From: Acidobacteriota bacterium
GTDB lineage: Bacteria; Acidobacteriota; Terriglobia; Acidiferrales; UBA7541
Reading direction: 5' to 3'
Assembly: GCA_028877145.1 (NCBI GenBank)
Contig: JAGWOX010000005.1
Coordinates: 1-41,711 of the forward strand
DNA: 41,711 bases
The translations under genes were made by a program, and so were the position numbers. This document shows positions 1-9,012 of the stretch, in pieces. The notes beneath the pieces were generated by a model, which ran no database searches, was not told the origin of the DNA, and was given only the letters and a program-made list of their open reading frames with translations. Each line of letters begins with the position of its first letter. The stretch's first letter is position 1.

Positions 1-1533
1 GTTGGCGTAAGCAGCGATGAGCACGCCGATCACGCCGGGGCTGCGCTTGGAGATAACCAGCGCCCTCTCGAGCACGGGAATCGCATCTCCAGGTCGATTC
101 TGGGCGACACGCACGAATCCGATGTACCAAAGGGCGGCCGCGTCGTTCGGTCGCACGGCCAGCACGCCGCGCAGTTCGTGGACGGCTTCGTCATAGCGGC
201 GAGACTGAAACAGCATCCATCCGATATCTGCTCCGTAAACCGTGAGCGGGTCGAGTTCGCGGCCGCGATTGGCCCAATCCAAAGCTTCGTCCGTACGTCC
301 CTGGCAGAGCAGCCACCAAGCGAGTCCGCCATAGGCATTAGCTTCGTTTGGATTCAATTGGAGAGCGCGCTTGTATTCAGCCTCGGCTTCGGCCCAATGC
401 CACTCTCGCACATGCAAATCTCCGAGTACGACGTGCGCTTCGGCGAGGTCAGGATCGATCTCTAGTGCTTTCTGGACTGCGCTCATTTCCTTCCGGCGAG
501 CCTCCTGCGGCGAGACGCCGATAAAAACCGTTCCGAGGTCGGCGTACGAATCTGCCAGGCCCATGTAGGCTGGTGCGAACGTCGGATCTCTTTTTACCGC
601 TTCTTCGAAATAACCGATGCTTTTCTCGATGCCGGCTTGTGTGTACGTATTGCCGTTCAGGTTGTACCAGCCTTTCAGATAGTCCTCATACACCTCAGGC
701 GAGACGGCGCGCGCGGCGGCAAGTCTCTTTTGCTCTTCTCCGGTCACTGTGACTTTCACCTTTTCCGCTATCGACTGCGCCAGATCGCTTTCGAGGCCGA
801 GCACATTCTGAAAATCACGATCGTAGGTAGCCGACCACAAATGGTCGTCGGTCGCGCCACGAATCAGCTGGGCGGTGACGCGAATCCGGTTGCCCTCACG
901 CATCACCGAGCCTTCGACAATGGCATCCACGCCCAATGCCTGGGCAATCTGAGGCGCCGATTGTTTTGGATCCCTGAACCGCATCACCGACGTGCGGGAG
1001 ATGACGCGCAAATTGTGGATTTGGGAGAGCCGTCCGGTGAGTGCTTCCGTCATTCCATCGGCAAGATATTGCTGCGTCGGGTCACCCGAAAGGTTCGTCA
1101 AGGGCAGCACCGCCAGCGCCCGGATCTGCGGCCGGGCCGCGTGGCCTGGCCGGCTTCGGAACATGACGTAGGCGACCGCAACCAGGGCGAGTACAACCAT
1201 TCCGGCCAGAATGAGCCAGCTATCCGCCCGCGGTCTCCACTTTCGGGCGGAGTCGGCTGCCGCCACAACGGGCGTTTCCTCGTGGGACTCTTGCTGCTCC
1301 TCTTCCGAACGCAGCCTGCGGTCTCGAAGCCAGGCATCAATTTCGGCGGTTAACGCGTAGACGGACCCACCCTTGTCGTGCAGGTGCCGATGAACGGGCA
1401 TTCCCTCCCGTTTCTCCCACCGCTGCACGGTGGTCACGTCCCGCTTGAGGTATGCCGCGATTGCCTTCCACGAATCCAGCCGGTCATCAGGCGGTTTCAC
1501 CGCTGACGGCTTGCCTGGGGGTGCCTCGCCCAT
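1..1533 (-). CDS. HTH-TolB-like-TPR membrane regulator (3' end outside window)
   Basis: The frame is open for 511 codons from an ATG at 1533 to the window edge, so the C-terminus is missing. AGGAGG lies at 1539-1544, five bases before the ATG. Residues 18-70 form a DNA-binding-type helix-turn-helix (DSWKAIAAYLKRDVTTVQRW). A single membrane helix follows at about 106-125. Residues 138-250 resemble the TolB N-terminal/FlgO-like module (LAVLPLTNLSGD, FADG-like YLADGMTEAL). From about 285 onward there are tetratricopeptide repeats (for example ALEIDPDLAEAHVVLGDLH). This architecture is common in Acidobacteriota and is thought to couple an envelope or protein-binding sensor to a cytoplasmic HTH. 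The target is unknown. The same TolB-like/TPR sensor half occurs behind the kinase at 2600-5614. Family call is secure; function is inferred. Confidence 0.85.
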   Translation of the reverse strand, partial: MGEAPPGKPSAVKPPDDRLDSWKAIAAYLKRDVTTVQRWEKREGMPVHRHLHDKGGSVYALTAEIDAWLRDRRLRSEEEQQESHEETPVVAAADSARKWRPRADSWLILAGMVVLALVAVAYVMFRSRPGHAARPQIRALAVLPLTNLSGDPTQQYLADGMTEALTGRLSQIHNLRVISRTSVMRFRDPKQSAPQIAQALGVDAIVEGSVMREGNRIRVTAQLIRGATDDHLWSATYDRDFQNVLGLESDLAQSIAEKVKVTVTGEEQKRLAAARAVSPEVYEDYLKGWYNLNGNTYTQAGIEKSIGYFEEAVKRDPTFAPAYMGLADSYADLGTVFIGVSPQEARRKEMSAVQKALEIDPDLAEAHVVLGDLHVREWHWAEAEAEYKRALQLNPNEANAYGGLAWWLLCQGRTDEALDWANRGRELDPLTVYGADIGWMLFQSRRYDEAVHELRGVLAVRPNDAAALWYIGFVRVAQNRPGDAIPVLERALVISKRSPGVIGVLIAAYAN

Positions 1534-1817
1534 CGCGCCCTCCTGGTCGGTCCGCAGATGTCGCAGGCTTTCGGGTTCCCCGATTCTACCCCCCTCGGCC
1601 CTCATGGCAAAGGACGGTATTCCGAGGCATGGCCGCCATGCCGCACATTGCCGTTTGCGCTTAATCGCCAACCTGGGAGAAGGTGTTCGGCGACACAGGG
1701 GGAACTCGCCGAAAGAATTCTTGGGCTGCGAATCGCAAGGGCAGGCCCGGGGGCCCTTGGCGCCTGGAGGTCTTCGGTGAAAAGATCGATCTAAGTCTCG
1801 AAAGGGGAGGAACTTAC

Positions 1818-2384
1818 ATGAATCGGAAACACATCGCGTGGGGACTGCGAATCATCGGGGTCGTGGCTCTGGCCGTGAGTTTGGGCGCACTGGCGCAAAG
1901 TCCGTCGCCGGTGCACCTTTCAGGGCTGATTAATGACTATACGCTGGAGCACGATCCCAACACTGGGAATGTGGTTGGCCCGTGGGAGATTCGGGGCGAG
2001 TGGAGCATGACGATGCAGGGAGCTTCCGGCACAGCCAATTTTTCGGCGTATGTGACGATGGAGCATTCCGATTATTGGACGGAGAACTTCGGAAACCTGG
2101 ACAGCTCGTCAAGCCGGAATCCCCACACCCACCACATCACGATGGTTGGTGGCGTCGTAGCGCCGATAACCAATGGGTTCAGCGTGACTGGGCCGATAAG
2201 CGTAACTGGCAACGGGAACGCGGCCTTTCCCGGCTCTACTCTGGAAGTCGACATCACCGGCGGAGACACGGTCGCCCAATCGAACATCGTGTTGAAGTTC
2301 ATGGGCGGCGCGGCTGGCCATTTCGGATCGCAACCGGTCCACGGTGTGGTTGCTTTCAATGGCACGCCCGCCGGCACTCAGTAG
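1818..2384 (+). CDS. Secreted protein of unknown function
   Basis: The ATG at 1818 is chosen because GGGGAGG lies at 1804-1810 and the N-terminus is a typical signal peptide: basic start MNRKH, hydrophobic core about residues 8-24, and an AQS-type cleavage region near residue 27. The mature part of about 160 residues is rich in Gly, Thr, Ser and Asn with alternating hydrophobics, as in an exported beta-sandwich. No cysteine, catalytic motif or known family was recognised. The gene is divergent from the HTH-TolB-TPR gene across 284 bases (1534-1817), which must hold both promoters; no clear consensus was seen there. It converges on the kinase gene downstream. Coding status is supported by the signal peptide and ribosome site. 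Confidence 0.7.
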   Translation: MNRKHIAWGLRIIGVVALAVSLGALAQSPSPVHLSGLINDYTLEHDPNTGNVVGPWEIRGEWSMTMQGASGTANFSAYVTMEHSDYWTENFGNLDSSSSRNPHTHHITMVGGVVAPITNGFSVTGPISVTGNGNAAFPGSTLEVDITGGDTVAQSNIVLKFMGGAAGHFGSQPVHGVVAFNGTPAGTQ

Positions 2385-2444
2385 ACTGGGCATCCCGCAC
2401 TGCGGCCGCTACGGAATAGGGCGGCGTGGGAGGACGCATATCCA

Positions 2445-2461
2445 GCGCCCATGGTGGGCGC
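2445..2461. terminator. Stem-loop between convergent genes, possible terminator
   Basis: Perfect 7-bp stem GCGCCCA/TGGGCGC with a three-base loop, in the 215-base gap between the secreted-protein gene (+) and the kinase gene (-). A second weaker hairpin (ATGGCG/CGCCAT) lies at 2466-2482. Neither strand has a T-run after the stem, so intrinsic termination is only a guess from the position. Confidence 0.25.
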
Positions 2462-2599
2462 CGCTATGGCGGTGCTCGCCATCGGGCGTCCGGTTTTATG
2501 CGATGCCGATCGCGGCCTGCTGTGGCGTCAATTCCAGTAACTCTGCTCGGTCCGGGAGCGCGCACAGCGGTGTGCGGAAAACCCCACGGAGCAAATCAG

Positions 2600-5500
2600 C
2601 TATTGCAGTTTTGCGTATTCCGATTGGGCTTGCTTTAGGATGGGGAGATCCGGATCGGCGTCTTTCCAGCCCGCGAGGAAATTCTGGTAGGCAGTGAGTG
2701 CGGCGGCCTTATCGCCGGAAGCTGCCTGAGCTCGCGCCAATTGCAATTCTGCCAAGGGGTATTCCACAGAGGGGAGGAAAGCGCCCCGATGGTCCAGCAC
2801 CGATTGGAAATCGGCGGCCGCTTGCTTTCCCTCACCGGCGGCGAGGTGGGCCAGACCGGAGAAGTACAGGTATGAGGCACCACCGGAAGACACAGGGGAG
2901 GAGGATGCCAACTGATACGGCTCGGCGGGCTCAAGGTCGCTAAGCGACTTACGCGGGTCGTGCCGTTGCAAGGAGACGATGGCGCGGCCGACAGGCAGGG
3001 CGAGGCCATTGAGCAGGGTGTCTTCCGGAGCAAGCTTGGTCATTCGGTCGAAGACTTTTTCAGCCGCGCTGGGATCGCCGGCAAGCGCCAGAGCGTAGGC
3101 GGCAGAGGCGCCGGCGTCGTTGGGGCTGAGAGCGATGGCTTTGGTGGCGTCCGCACGGGCAAGGCTGAGTTCGCCCAGAAGAGCTTCTTCGTAGGATAAG
3201 TTGGCCAGAAGTGCCGCAGCGGGGCCTTTGACCGCAGTCTGGGGCTGCGTGGCGAGCGCGGAAGCCACAATGCGGTCGAAAATCTTGCGTGCCTGGGCGA
3301 GCTTCCCTCCAAAAAGGGCCGTCCCCGCCTGCAGGACAAGCCCAACTCTTCCCGCGCTCCGAATCGCCTGCATTTCTGTATTCATCGCGGCCTGATCCCC
3401 CATGGCGAACGCGACAATATAAAGGTTACGGTGGAGATCGACATTGTTGGGCGATGTGGCCAAGCCCTGCTGAAGCAGCGCCTTGGCCTCCGGATACCGT
3501 CCCATTTCCACGTAGACGCCGGCGAGATCTGACAGGGCGATCAGGCCGTTCGGATCGAGCCGAAGAGCGCCTTGAAGCTCCGGCATGGCCTTTTCCGGCT
3601 GGCCCAGAGTGTCATAGAGCGAGCCGAGGTCAACCCATGGGACCGTATCGGTGGGGTAGGTCTGCTTCCAAAGCTGGAACACCTGGACCGCCTTGAGCAA
3701 GTCGAGAGTCACGTACATGTGGTAATGAGAGCTGATGTAAAGCCGTTCGTGTTCGGTGACGCGATTGCGAAGGGCGTACGCCTTTTGCATGACCTCCTGG
3801 ACCTGCGACTGACCTCTGTGCATGTCACTGTAGACGGTGCTGAGCGTCGCATAGGCCATGGCAAAATTTGGATCGAGGGAAATGGCCTGCTGCAGCAATG
3901 GCACGCAAGCTTCATAGTTGGCCCGATTCAGATCCTGGACAGCCAGGGAGTAGGCCTTGAGCGCTTCGAGAGAATTTGTGGTGGCATGCTCGATGGGCGT
4001 ATTGAATTTTTTGATGGACGCGCTTGATTCGCCGAGCTTGGCCCGCATGCTGGCGGCGAGCGTGCCCAAGGCGGGCAAGACCTGGTCTTTGCCGGTGGCG
4101 TCCGCCTCGACGCGTGCCAGTGACGAGCCGGAAGCGCAATCAATGGCGTCGAGGGTGAGGGCGTATTGATTGCCAATGGCGGCAATCGTTCCGTCGATCG
4201 CGACCTGGCTGCCGTCGCGCTGGCAGATACCGCGCGCCAGGTCGGGCGTGAGGCGGGCATCGGGCGGCTGTTCCATCAGGCGCAACGTTTGCCGCATCGC
4301 GGCGTCGGAAACGATGTGGAAATGGGGCGATTCGGCCAGCTTGGCCGCCAGCGCTTCCCGCAGCGAGCCGTCGAAAACCGAATCGCCGGTTGTGTTCGTG
4401 AACTCAGCGAGAACAACGGAATCTTCCGAGGTCAAAACCGGAGCGCGATGCAGGTAGAACCAGGCACCGCCGCCAATGGCTGCGAGGATGGCGACGATGA
4501 CCGCGGCCGCCCAAATGGGAAAGCCACGATGCGGTGGCGCGGCGGGCACCGGAGCGGCTGGCGTCAAGGCGGAAGGGGAGGGCACACCGGCGGACGGAGT
4601 GAGCGTGCCGCTGCCAGCCGCGGGAACGGGCGTGGACGGCGTAGGCTGGGCAAAGGGCGTGGTTGAGGTCGCCGGCTCGAGGCCGACCGGCTGCGTCACG
4701 GAGATGGCGTGGCGGGTGGATTCGGTATCGCGCTTCAGCCGCGCCAGATCAGCCCGCATCTCGGCTGCCGACTGAGAACGCAGCCGACGATCCTTTTCGA
4801 GCGCCTTTGAGATGATCCGCTCGAGTTCGGCAGGCACATCGAGATTGAGCCGGACCGGAGCGATCGGCGCGCCGTGCAGGATCGCCTCGAAAATCGCGGC
4901 CTGCGTATCCCCGCGGAAGGGCAGGACGCCGGTCGCCATTTCATAAAGGACCGCGCCAAAGGAGAAGAGATCGGTGCGGGCGTCGAGCGCCTCGCCGCGA
5001 GCCTGCTCGGGCGACATGTAAGCGACCGTGCCGACGGCGGTGCCGGGGCTCGTGAGCTGCTCTTCGGCCACGGTGGGCCCCGCATCGTCGCGCGTCATCG
5101 TTGCCCCGGCCATCCCGCCGGTCGCTTGCGCCTGCTTCGCCAGGCCGAAATCGAGAATCTTCGCGTGCCCCTGCGTGGTGACGAAAATATTGGCCGGCTT
5201 GATGTCGCGGTGAACGATTCCCTTGGCGTGTGCCGCTTCGAGCCCTTCGGCGATCTCGACGCCCAGTTCAAGCAGCAAATCGAGCGGGAGAGGCTTGCCG
5301 CCGATGCGATGCCTGAGCGTCTGGCCTTCCAGCAGCTCCATCGCGATAAATGGCCGTCCCTCGTATTCGTCGATGTCGTAAATCGTGCAGATGTTCGGGT
5401 GATTGAGGGAACTGGCTGCACGTGCCTCGCGCCGGAAACGTTCAAGCGCTGCCGCCCCACTCGCCACGCTCTCGGGCAGGAACTTCAGCGCGACGAAGCG

Positions 5501-5614
5501 CTCGAGTTTCGTGTCCTCGGCTTTGTACACCACCCCCATACCGCCCCCGCCAAGCCGCTCCGCAACGCGGTAGTGCGAGACGGTCTTGCCAACGAGTGAG
5601 GAGGGTTCAGCCAC
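2600..5614 (-). CDS. Membrane Ser/Thr protein kinase with TolB-like and TPR sensor domain
   Basis: A 1004-residue Hanks-type kinase of the PknB-like class. Residues 15-295 carry the whole kinase domain: glycine loop [14 protein letters not shown] (21-34), ATP-binding Lys44 in VALKFL, catalytic loop HRDIKPAN (Asp137), metal-binding DFG (Asp155), and [10 protein letters not shown] (195-204). A Pro/Ala/Ser/Thr-rich linker (300-363) leads to one membrane helix (366-388). The outer part starts with a TolB-N-like segment ([12 protein letters not shown]) and then several TPR repeats, giving an inner-membrane sensor kinase with a periplasmic protein-binding half. The start is a GTG at 5614 with no strong ribosome site; no better start lies before the glycine loop. 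It is probably transcribed alone. Ligand and substrates cannot be read from sequence. Confidence 0.93.
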   Translation of the reverse strand: MAEPSSLVGKTVSHYRVAERLGGGGMGVVYKAEDTKLERFVALKFLPESVASGAAALERFRREARAASSLNHPNICTIYDIDEYEGRPFIAMELLEGQTLRHRIGGKPLPLDLLLELGVEIAEGLEAAHAKGIVHRDIKPANIFVTTQGHAKILDFGLAKQAQATGGMAGATMTRDDAGPTVAEEQLTSPGTAVGTVAYMSPEQARGEALDARTDLFSFGAVLYEMATGVLPFRGDTQAAIFEAILHGAPIAPVRLNLDVPAELERIISKALEKDRRLRSQSAAEMRADLARLKRDTESTRHAISVTQPVGLEPATSTTPFAQPTPSTPVPAAGSGTLTPSAGVPSPSALTPAAPVPAAPPHRGFPIWAAAVIVAILAAIGGGAWFYLHRAPVLTSEDSVVLAEFTNTTGDSVFDGSLREALAAKLAESPHFHIVSDAAMRQTLRLMEQPPDARLTPDLARGICQRDGSQVAIDGTIAAIGNQYALTLDAIDCASGSSLARVEADATGKDQVLPALGTLAASMRAKLGESSASIKKFNTPIEHATTNSLEALKAYSLAVQDLNRANYEACVPLLQQAISLDPNFAMAYATLSTVYSDMHRGQSQVQEVMQKAYALRNRVTEHERLYISSHYHMYVTLDLLKAVQVFQLWKQTYPTDTVPWVDLGSLYDTLGQPEKAMPELQGALRLDPNGLIALSDLAGVYVEMGRYPEAKALLQQGLATSPNNVDLHRNLYIVAFAMGDQAAMNTEMQAIRSAGRVGLVLQAGTALFGGKLAQARKIFDRIVASALATQPQTAVKGPAAALLANLSYEEALLGELSLARADATKAIALSPNDAGASAAYALALAGDPSAAEKVFDRMTKLAPEDTLLNGLALPVGRAIVSLQRHDPRKSLSDLEPAEPYQLASSSPVSSGGASYLYFSGLAHLAAGEGKQAAADFQSVLDHRGAFLPSVEYPLAELQLARAQAASGDKAAALTAYQNFLAGWKDADPDLPILKQAQSEYAKLQ

Positions 5615-5788
5615 GTCGCAGGCATCTTATGGCGGGTCCAAGGGCAAGTCAACGAACGACATCCTCTCCTGGCGATTACCCAAGCCGTTCCACCGTGGGC
5701 GCGACTCGGCTCGCTGTTCCCCCCGCGCACCCGGGTGTAGCGGCGACCCGATGGGTCGCCCGGCCCATGCACGCCGTGGCACGCAAAC

Positions 5789-6335
5789 TCAGGTCCGCGC
5801 CATCACGTAGCGGAATTTGCTCAGCATGCGGTATCCGCCGGACGCGGTCTTGAAAGGCTCCAGCACATTCGTCACGGCATCTCTCAAGGCTTGCTCACCA
5901 CCGCCATGACGACGAAGGAATCTTTCCTGGACACCCGGCGTGCCTCGCTCAACGCGTTCACCGGATTGGCGCATACTGGAACGAGTTGAAACCGCTGACC
6001 ACGTGGAAGCTGTCGCCGGCATAGGGCAGCGATTCCATATCACCCGTGCGAAAGTCGCCATGGGGTATCCGGCTTTTCGCCATGGCGATCATTTTCGGCG
6101 TGGCGTCGAATCCAGTGACGCCGGCTCCGCGCTCGGCGGCCATCTGGCAAAACCCGCCAGCGCCGCAGCCAACGCCAAGCAAACTCGTCCCCTTTCCAAT
6201 CCCGGTCTTGGCCAGCACTTCCTTGTACAAAGGAGGCACAGTCCATCCCTGCACCGCGGCCCAGTCGGCAACTCGCCCGCCCCACATCTCCCGTTCCATC
6301 GGGGCCGAGCCGCCCTCGCCAGTTCCTGTTTGCAT
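5789..6335 (-). pseudogene. Decayed SAM-dependent methyltransferase
   Basis: The ATG at 6335 has AGAGGTG just upstream (complement of 6341-6347), so the 5' end looks intact. The first 120 residues are a class I methyltransferase core: motif I LLGVGCGAGGFCQMAAERGAGVTGFDATPKMI in altered form, then MESLPYAGDSFHVV and FNSFQYA. The frame is then lost: stop near 5958 in frame 1, while the expected continuation NPVNALSEARRVSRKDSFVV sits one base out of phase and itself stops after SKP. A C-terminal family-like end (VLEPFKTASGGYRMLSKFRYVMA) follows at once in another frame, ending at 5789. Compared with relatives of about 270 residues, roughly 100 residues are missing. This is at least one frameshift plus an internal deletion. 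It lies at the left edge of the accessory island. Confidence 0.8.
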
Positions 6336-6662
6336 GTAGGCACCTCTAGTAAGAAGTTGCGCCATTCCACGCCCGGTTCCAGTCCGCCCAGCAATACCGT
6401 TTCGCGTAGCGCACCGTCCTAGAGGTCGCGGATTTAGCCATCCGCCGTCAGCATTTTCGGGCAAAACCCCCAAAGCGGATTCCTAGTCCCGAGGGACCGA
6501 GGCAGGCTTTCTCTCGCTGAACGCTGATTCCAGTCTCCCTCCCAACTACGCCATTCTCCGCGGACTTGAAGTCAGGCAACCATCCACGGAATCCTTGGCC
6601 GTCCCGGGCGTCTTCGGCGTTGTCTTAAATCGGTCCATCAAGTACCATTCCGAGAATCGAGG
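6336..6662. other. Gene-free gap upstream of the restriction-modification operon
   Basis: About 327 bases lie between the methyltransferase pseudogene and vsr. No convincing open frame, RNA gene or insertion-sequence end was seen. It holds the candidate vsr promoter (6620-6648) and one CCGCGG at 6558-6563, the sequence that an Eco29kI-type enzyme would be expected to recognise. Confidence 0.5.
6620..6648 (+). promoter_or_regulatory. Candidate promoter of vsr-methylase-endonuclease operon
   Basis: TTGTCT (6620-6625), a 17-base spacer and TACCAT (6643-6648) match a sigma70 promoter at three to four positions per box. Transcription would begin near 6655, a few bases before the vsr ATG at 6663. 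Confidence 0.4.
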
Positions 6663-7100
6663 ATGAGAAAAAGGCGCAAGGGGCGGACGGACACCCTAAC
6701 CCGGCGCGAGCGCAGTGAACGGATGGCGCTCATTCGAAGCAGGGACACGAAGCCCGAATTGCTTGTACGCCGAATCGCCAAGAGTTGCGGCTACAAATTC
6801 AGGTTGAACGTCGCCAGCCTCCCCGGGAAGCCAGACCTGGTCTTTCTGCGGCACAGAAAGGTCATCTTCGTGCATGGTTGTTTCTGGCATCGTCATCCCG
6901 GGTGCGCCCTGGCTCGACTTCCGAAGTCGAAGCTTGAGTTCTGGCTCCCCAAACTGACGGGCAATCGCCGGCGCGACCTTCGCGACCTACGCAGGCTGCG
7001 CAGAGCGGGCTGGCACGTGAAGGTGATCTGGGAATGCCAAACGAAAGATACGCGCTGTCTCGAGAGCTCGATCAGAAAATTTCTGAGGCCCAGCCGATGA
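6663..7100 (+). CDS. vsr: Very short patch repair (Vsr) mismatch endonuclease
   Basis: Vsr nicks DNA next to the T of a T:G mismatch arising by deamination of 5-methylcytosine, so it limits C-to-T mutation at sites methylated by its partner methylase. The 145-residue product has the family length. Visible family residues are Glu32 (TKPELLVR), Asp58 in LPGKPDLVF, His71 in FVHGCFWHRH, the Cys73/Cys81 region, and the C-terminal WHVKVIWEC motif. GAGG lies immediately before the ATG; a second in-frame ATG at 6723 (MALIRSRDTKPE) would still keep the conserved core. The gene overlaps the methylase by four bases (ATGA at 7097-7100), so the two are probably translationally coupled. Function is certain by family; the precise mismatch context should follow the partner methylase and is inferred. 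Confidence 0.95.
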   Translation: MRKRRKGRTDTLTRRERSERMALIRSRDTKPELLVRRIAKSCGYKFRLNVASLPGKPDLVFLRHRKVIFVHGCFWHRHPGCALARLPKSKLEFWLPKLTGNRRRDLRDLRRLRRAGWHVKVIWECQTKDTRCLESSIRKFLRPSR

Positions 7101-8284
7101 GGAGCCTCGAACTATTCACTGGGGCGGGGGGACTCGCCCTCGGCGTGGCACAAGCAGGATTCTCCCATCTCGCTGTCGTTGAAAGGGATGAAGACGCCTG
7201 CGCCACTCTATTTGAGAACAGCCGCCGAGGAGTTGAGGGGACTGGGCATTGGCCGATACACCAGCAGGACATCCAAGAATTTGACTATAGCGCGATACCA
7301 GAGGGCATAGAGTTAATCGCCGCTGGCGTCCCCTGCCAGCCATTCTCCATCGGCGGCAAACACAAAGGTCACCTAGATGAGAGAAACCTATTCCCACAGA
7401 CCATCGAGGTCATCCGGCGCATCAAGCCGCTCGCGGTCCTAATCGAAAACGTCCGAGGGCTGCTCCGCCCTTCATTCTCTAAATATTTTGGCTACATCGA
7501 ACTGATGCTCACTTACCCTGAAATATGCCGCAAGGGGGCCGAGCCATGGATTGATCACCTCGGGAGACTCGAGCGGTATCATACGAGGGGAAAGCGAGAC
7601 GGCCTCTATTATCGCGTAGTCCACCGCCCCCTCAATGCGGCCGATTATGGAGTGCCGCAAAGGAGGGAGCGCCTCTTCATGGTCGCGCTGCGGTCAGACC
7701 TCGGCATTGAGTGGTCCTTTCCCCCGCCGACTCACTCGCCGGATTCGCTCCTCTGGGAACAGTACTGCTCACAGGAATACTGGCAAAGGCACAGTGTTCC
7801 CAGGAAGCGTGTCCCCCCGGCGCGCCCAGACGTGGTCGAGCGTATCCAGAAGCTGAAAGATCGCCTAATCCCACCCGCGCTCGCTCCCTGGAAGACCGTG
7901 CGTGACGCGATCTCGGATCTCCCGATGGCCCGGAAGCGCCGCTCGGTTGACGAGCCCGGTCTAACACACTTCTCGATCAACGGAGCTCGAAGCTACGTGG
8001 GCCACACGGGCAGCCCACTCGACGAACCCGCTAAGACCCTAAAGGCAGGGGTGCACGGTGTACCCGGCGGCGAAAATATGTTAGCCTTGCCCGGCGGCGG
8101 CGTTAGGTACTTCACGATACGCGAGAGCGCCCGCCTCCAAACGTTTCCCGATTCGTTTGTGTTTCCAAATTCGTGGACGGAGAGCATGCGGCAGATTGGC
8201 AACGCGGTCCCGGTCGAACTGGCCGCGATAATCGCGAAGCGCCTAAAAGAGACCCTATCGCGAAAGGCGTCCGTCCCATCATGA
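7097..8284 (+). CDS. C5-cytosine DNA methyltransferase
   Basis: Transfers a methyl group from SAM to cytosine C5 and protects the host from the adjacent endonuclease. Ordered motifs are clear: motif I LFTGAGGLALG (6-16), motif IV GVPCQPFS with catalytic Cys80, motif VI ENV (117-119), motif VIII QRRER (188-192), and the C-terminal GNAVPVE motif X. The target recognition domain lies between about 200 and 330. The start is taken as the ATG at 7097 because it overlaps the vsr stop in ATGA and places motif I five residues from the N-terminus, as in relatives; an upstream in-frame ATG at 7034 lies inside vsr. The endonuclease gene begins four bases after the stop. Because the endonuclease resembles Eco29kI, CCGCGG is the predicted target, but the recognition sequence cannot be read directly. 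Confidence 0.95.
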   Translation: MRSLELFTGAGGLALGVAQAGFSHLAVVERDEDACATLFENSRRGVEGTGHWPIHQQDIQEFDYSAIPEGIELIAAGVPCQPFSIGGKHKGHLDERNLFPQTIEVIRRIKPLAVLIENVRGLLRPSFSKYFGYIELMLTYPEICRKGAEPWIDHLGRLERYHTRGKRDGLYYRVVHRPLNAADYGVPQRRERLFMVALRSDLGIEWSFPPPTHSPDSLLWEQYCSQEYWQRHSVPRKRVPPARPDVVERIQKLKDRLIPPALAPWKTVRDAISDLPMARKRRSVDEPGLTHFSINGARSYVGHTGSPLDEPAKTLKAGVHGVPGGENMLALPGGGVRYFTIRESARLQTFPDSFVFPNSWTESMRQIGNAVPVELAAIIAKRLKETLSRKASVPS

Positions 8285-8288
8285 GCTA

Positions 8289-8948
8289 ATGGCAGATGCT
8301 CCCTTCAACCCGCTCGACAAACTAAACTTGGCTGAGAGCCTCGCAGAAGCGATGCTGAAACAGCCGGTCACTTCGCTTCCCCCTGAGAACAGGTTCGACG
8401 GCGCGGGAATATATGCAATTTACTACCAGGGTGACTTCGAGGCCTACAGGCGTATCGCGGAAAAGAACACCGGAGACAATCCGAGTGCGCCAATATACGT
8501 GGGGAAGGCAGTGCCGCCCGGGGCAAGAAAAGGCGGTTTCGGACTCGGTGCGGAACCTCGAAACGCTCTCTTCAAAAGGCTGAAGGAGCACGCTCGGTCC
8601 ATACAGGAAACTGGTAATCTGCAGCCTGAGGACTTCCGCTGTCGGTACTTAGTGTGTGACGACATTTGGATACCGCTAGGCGAAGCCCTGCTAATAGAGA
8701 AGTTCAAGCCGGTCTGGAACGTCCTCATAGAAGGTTTTGGAATTCACACACCAGGTGGTGGCAGGAAAAAGCAGGTTAGGTCGAAATGGGACACCCTCCA
8801 CCCCGGGCGCAAACTGGCAAGGGACCTCCCTACCAACCCAATGAGCAGGAGCAAAATACTCTCTCTACTCTCGGACTTCCTCGCGGGCAAGAAAGTTCCC
8901 ACTCTATCGGCAAGACAAGCTGTTCTGGAGCAGGAGGGGGAACAGTAG
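8289..8948 (+). CDS. Eco29kI-like GIY-YIG type II restriction endonuclease
   Basis: The 219-residue protein has the GIY-YIG nuclease layout of the Eco29kI family, whose prototype cuts CCGCGG. Visible catalytic-type residues are Tyr42 in GAGIYAIYY, Tyr70 in PIYVGKA, Arg97 and His101 in KRLKEHARSI, Glu132 in IPLGEALLI, and Asn144 in PVWN. Their spacing parallels that known for Eco29kI (Tyr49, Tyr76, Arg104, His108, Glu142, Asn154). The C-terminal part keeps the family-like GFGIHTPGGGR and WDTLHPGR segments. It follows the methylase by four bases and closes the operon. Toxicity without the methylase is expected. Some codons (ATA, CTA) are more frequent than in neighbouring housekeeping genes, consistent with transfer. 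Confidence 0.9.
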   Translation: MADAPFNPLDKLNLAESLAEAMLKQPVTSLPPENRFDGAGIYAIYYQGDFEAYRRIAEKNTGDNPSAPIYVGKAVPPGARKGGFGLGAEPRNALFKRLKEHARSIQETGNLQPEDFRCRYLVCDDIWIPLGEALLIEKFKPVWNVLIEGFGIHTPGGGRKKQVRSKWDTLHPGRKLARDLPTNPMSRSKILSLLSDFLAGKKVPTLSARQAVLEQEGEQ

Positions 8949-8983
8949 GGGTTTCCGGCCTCGCGGCACCTTGCCCGAAAGCC

Positions 8984-9012
8984 TACAGCCCACCCCTACT
9001 CAGCGGGCTGTA
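8984..9012. terminator. Stem-loop at convergent ends of the two island operons
   Basis: An 8-bp perfect stem (TACAGCCC/GGGCTGTA) with a 13-base loop spans the last codons of the DUF262 gene, 36 bases past the endonuclease stop. It could terminate transcription from both sides. No T-run follows, so the call is positional. Confidence 0.3.

Noticed and set aside
637-1353. A 238-codon open frame on the plus strand
   Set aside because: The minus strand codes a continuous HTH-TolB-TPR protein through this interval.
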